This document shows, one piece after another, positions 62,509 through 64,000 of a stretch of 64,000 nucleotides of DNA. The stretch lies in NCBI RefSeq assembly GCF_021184025.1, contig NZ_CP036537.1, positions 4,278,001 through 4,342,000 of the forward strand, in the 5' to 3' direction. Under the pieces are notes generated by a model. That model searched no databases. It was not told the origin of the DNA and saw nothing but the letters and a program-made list of their open reading frames with translations. Source of the stretch: Rhodopseudomonas boonkerdii. Its GTDB lineage: Bacteria; Pseudomonadota; Alphaproteobacteria; Rhizobiales; Xanthobacteraceae. The position numbers and the translations under genes are program-made. How positions within the stretch are numbered: the first letter of the stretch is position 1; every line of letters begins with the position of its first letter.

Positions 62509-64000
62509 GTGAGCAAAGCTGTCGAGGAAGGCCTCCCCTATCCGCTGGGCGCGCATTGGGATGGCAACGGGACCAATTTTGCACTGTTCTCGGCCAACGC
62601 TACCAGGGTCGAAGTCTGCCTGTTCGACGGCGACAAGGAAACCCGAATCGAACTGCCGGAATATACCGACGAAATCTTCCACGGCTATCTGCCCGAAGTC
62701 GGCCCGGGTCAATTCTACGGTTACCGCGTTCACGGTCCCTACGAGCCGGAGAAAGGCCACCGCTTCAATCCGAACAAGCTGCTGCTCGATCCCTACGCGC
62801 GTGCCCATGCGGGCACGCTGACATGGGACCCCGCCGTGTTCGGATACAAGATGGAGACCGGTAACGATCTCACTTTCGACGAGCGTGACTCCGCGCCCTT
62901 CATGCCGAAATGCGTGGTGGTCGATCGCGATTTCGACTGGACCGGTGAAGCTGGCCGCCAGCCTGTGCCATGGGATCGCACCATCGTCTACGAGACGCAT
63001 GTGAAGGGCTTCACCAAACTTAACCCGAACGTGCCGGAGACGCTGCGTGGAACCTATGCCGGATTCGGCAGCAAGGCCGTCGTCGATTATCTCTGCGATC
63101 TCGGCATCACCTCGGTCGAGCTTCTGCCGGTCCACACCTTCATCAACGACGACTATCTGCTGAAAAAGAAGCTGGTCAACTACTGGGGTTACAACACCAT
63201 CGGCTTCTTCGCGCCAGATCCGCGTTACGCCGCGGATGTGCCGAATTCGTTGCGCGAATTCAAGGAAATGGTGGCGGCGCTGCATGCCGGCGGCCTCGAG
63301 GTGATCCTCGACGTGGTCTATAACCACACTGCCGAAGGCAATGAGCTCGGCCCGACACTCTCCTTCAAGGGGATCGACAATGCCAGCTATTACCGGCTGA
63401 TGCCGGACAAACCGCGCTACTACATCAACGACACCGGCACGGGTAACACCGTCAATCTCTCCCATGCGAATGTCATTCGCATGGTGACGGACAGCCTGCG
63501 ATACTGGGTCCGCGAGATGCATATCGACGGTTTCCGCTTCGATCTCGGCACCATTCTCGCTCGTGAAGTCTATGGCTTCACCGAACAGAGCGGTTTCTTG
63601 AAAGCGGTCAATCAGGATCCGCTGCTCACCACCGTCAAGCTGATCGCGGAGCCGTGGGATATCGGCCCCGGCGGCTATCAGGTCGGCGGCTTCCCGCCCG
63701 GCTGGGCGGAATGGAATGACAAGTTTCGCGACACGATCCGGGATTTCTGGCGCGGAGAGGCGCCGGTTTCAGCGCTCGCACCACGGCTCTCGGCATCGGC
63801 CGACCTGTTCAACCATCAGGGCCGCCGCGCCTGGGCCAGCGTCAATTTCGTCACCGCCCATGACGGCTTCACGCTGAACGACTGCGTCAGCTACAACGAG
63901 AAGCACAACGAAGCCAATGGCGAGAACAACAAGGACGGTCAGTCGGATAACCGCTCGTGGAATTGCGGAGCGGAAGGGCCGACCGACAACAAGGACATCG
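62509..64000 (+). CDS. glgX: Glycogen debranching enzyme GlgX (N-terminal ~497 residues)
   Basis: Open from a GTG at 62509 to the window edge; the 3' end is outside. It starts with the isoamylase N-terminal CBM48 domain (YPLGAHWDGNGTNFALFSAN). The GH13 core follows: YNTIGFFAPDPRYAADVPNS, DVVYNHTAEGNELGPTLSFK, DGFRFDLGTILARE (nucleophile Asp), IAEPWDIGPGGYQVGGFPPG (acid/base Glu) and TAHDGFTLNDCVSYNEKHNE. GlgX removes alpha-1,6 branches from phosphorylase-limit glycogen. The upstream ATG at 62498 hits a stop at once, so GTG is the best start. In this group glgX often heads a trehalose/glycogen cluster, which would lie to the right. Confidence 0.92.
   Translation, partial: MSKAVEEGLPYPLGAHWDGNGTNFALFSANATRVEVCLFDGDKETRIELPEYTDEIFHGYLPEVGPGQFYGYRVHGPYEPEKGHRFNPNKLLLDPYARAHAGTLTWDPAVFGYKMETGNDLTFDERDSAPFMPKCVVVDRDFDWTGEAGRQPVPWDRTIVYETHVKGFTKLNPNVPETLRGTYAGFGSKAVVDYLCDLGITSVELLPVHTFINDDYLLKKKLVNYWGYNTIGFFAPDPRYAADVPNSLREFKEMVAALHAGGLEVILDVVYNHTAEGNELGPTLSFKGIDNASYYRLMPDKPRYYINDTGTGNTVNLSHANVIRMVTDSLRYWVREMHIDGFRFDLGTILAREVYGFTEQSGFLKAVNQDPLLTTVKLIAEPWDIGPGGYQVGGFPPGWAEWNDKFRDTIRDFWRGEAPVSALAPRLSASADLFNHQGRRAWASVNFVTAHDGFTLNDCVSYNEKHNEANGENNKDGQSDNRSWNCGAEGPTDNKDI

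Overview
The window looks like a chromosomal stretch of a GC-rich alphaproteobacterium of the Bradyrhizobium / Rhodopseudomonas / Afipia / Tardiphaga type (Nitrobacteraceae). This is inferred from the gene families (several acyl-CoA dehydrogenases and crotonases, TctABC, Dpp-type transporter, HPP and DUF1127 proteins, Bug receptor), from the tRNAs with encoded CCA and from the intergenic palindromes. No rRNA, CRISPR array or replication origin was seen.

Layout. (1) 1-5628, minus strand: a four-gene unit read right to left encodes a periplasmic STN/TonB-C protein, an ECF sigma factor, a FecR anti-sigma factor and the first ~1060 residues of a giant filamentous-haemagglutinin-type adhesin that runs off the left edge. 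This resembles the VreA-VreI-VreR (PUMA3) cell-surface signalling arrangement wired to a two-partner-secretion adhesin. (2) About 6.6-22.5 kb: a patchy accessory region between an intact tRNA-Gln (22428-22502) and a degenerate copy of that tRNA's 3' end plus downstream flank (6591-6685). It carries stress genes (flavodoxin-like reductase, frameshifted Fe/Mn superoxide dismutase, CDF cation exporter, HdeD-like protein, an extra GrpE, NDH-2), small orphan genes, an IS3-family element, a decayed IS1182-like element, a bestrophin cut by the IS3 element, and a 738-codon fusion (ParB-like/DNA methylase front, HsdS-like back). (3) 22.7-39.2 kb, housekeeping-like: acyl-CoA dehydrogenase, crotonase, 5'-nucleotidase, IlvD/Edd dehydratase, MarR regulator with a perfect divergent operator and an SDR, phosphoglucomutase, KPR-like protein, HPP-CBS protein, tripartite tricarboxylate transporter, two VOC proteins. 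(4) 39.3-41.5 kb: tRNA-Met(CAT) followed by an AT-richer islet with a membrane protein carrying a papain-like Cys/His domain. (5) 41.6-49.9 kb: AidB-like dehydrogenase, SDR, crotonase, GNAT, DUF1127, LysR, MFS, metallo-beta-lactamase-fold protein, PncC. (6) 49.9-59.2 kb: a Dpp/Opp-type ABC operon containing an AtzG-like small protein and an AtzE-like amidase, with two paralogous binding proteins transcribed divergently, each from a good -24/-12 (sigma-54) promoter. (7) 59.3-64 kb: GH13 glucosidase, small exported protein, arginase and the start of glycogen debranching enzyme glgX (runs off the right edge).

How it works together. The sigma/anti-sigma/STN genes probably control production of the adhesin. 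The sigma-54 promoters, the amidase pair and the oligopeptide/amide transporter suggest nitrogen scavenging. pgm, the glucosidase and glgX belong to glycogen/alpha-glucan turnover. The 6.6-22.5 kb region looks like an ageing integrated island: several of its genes are broken and no integrase was found.
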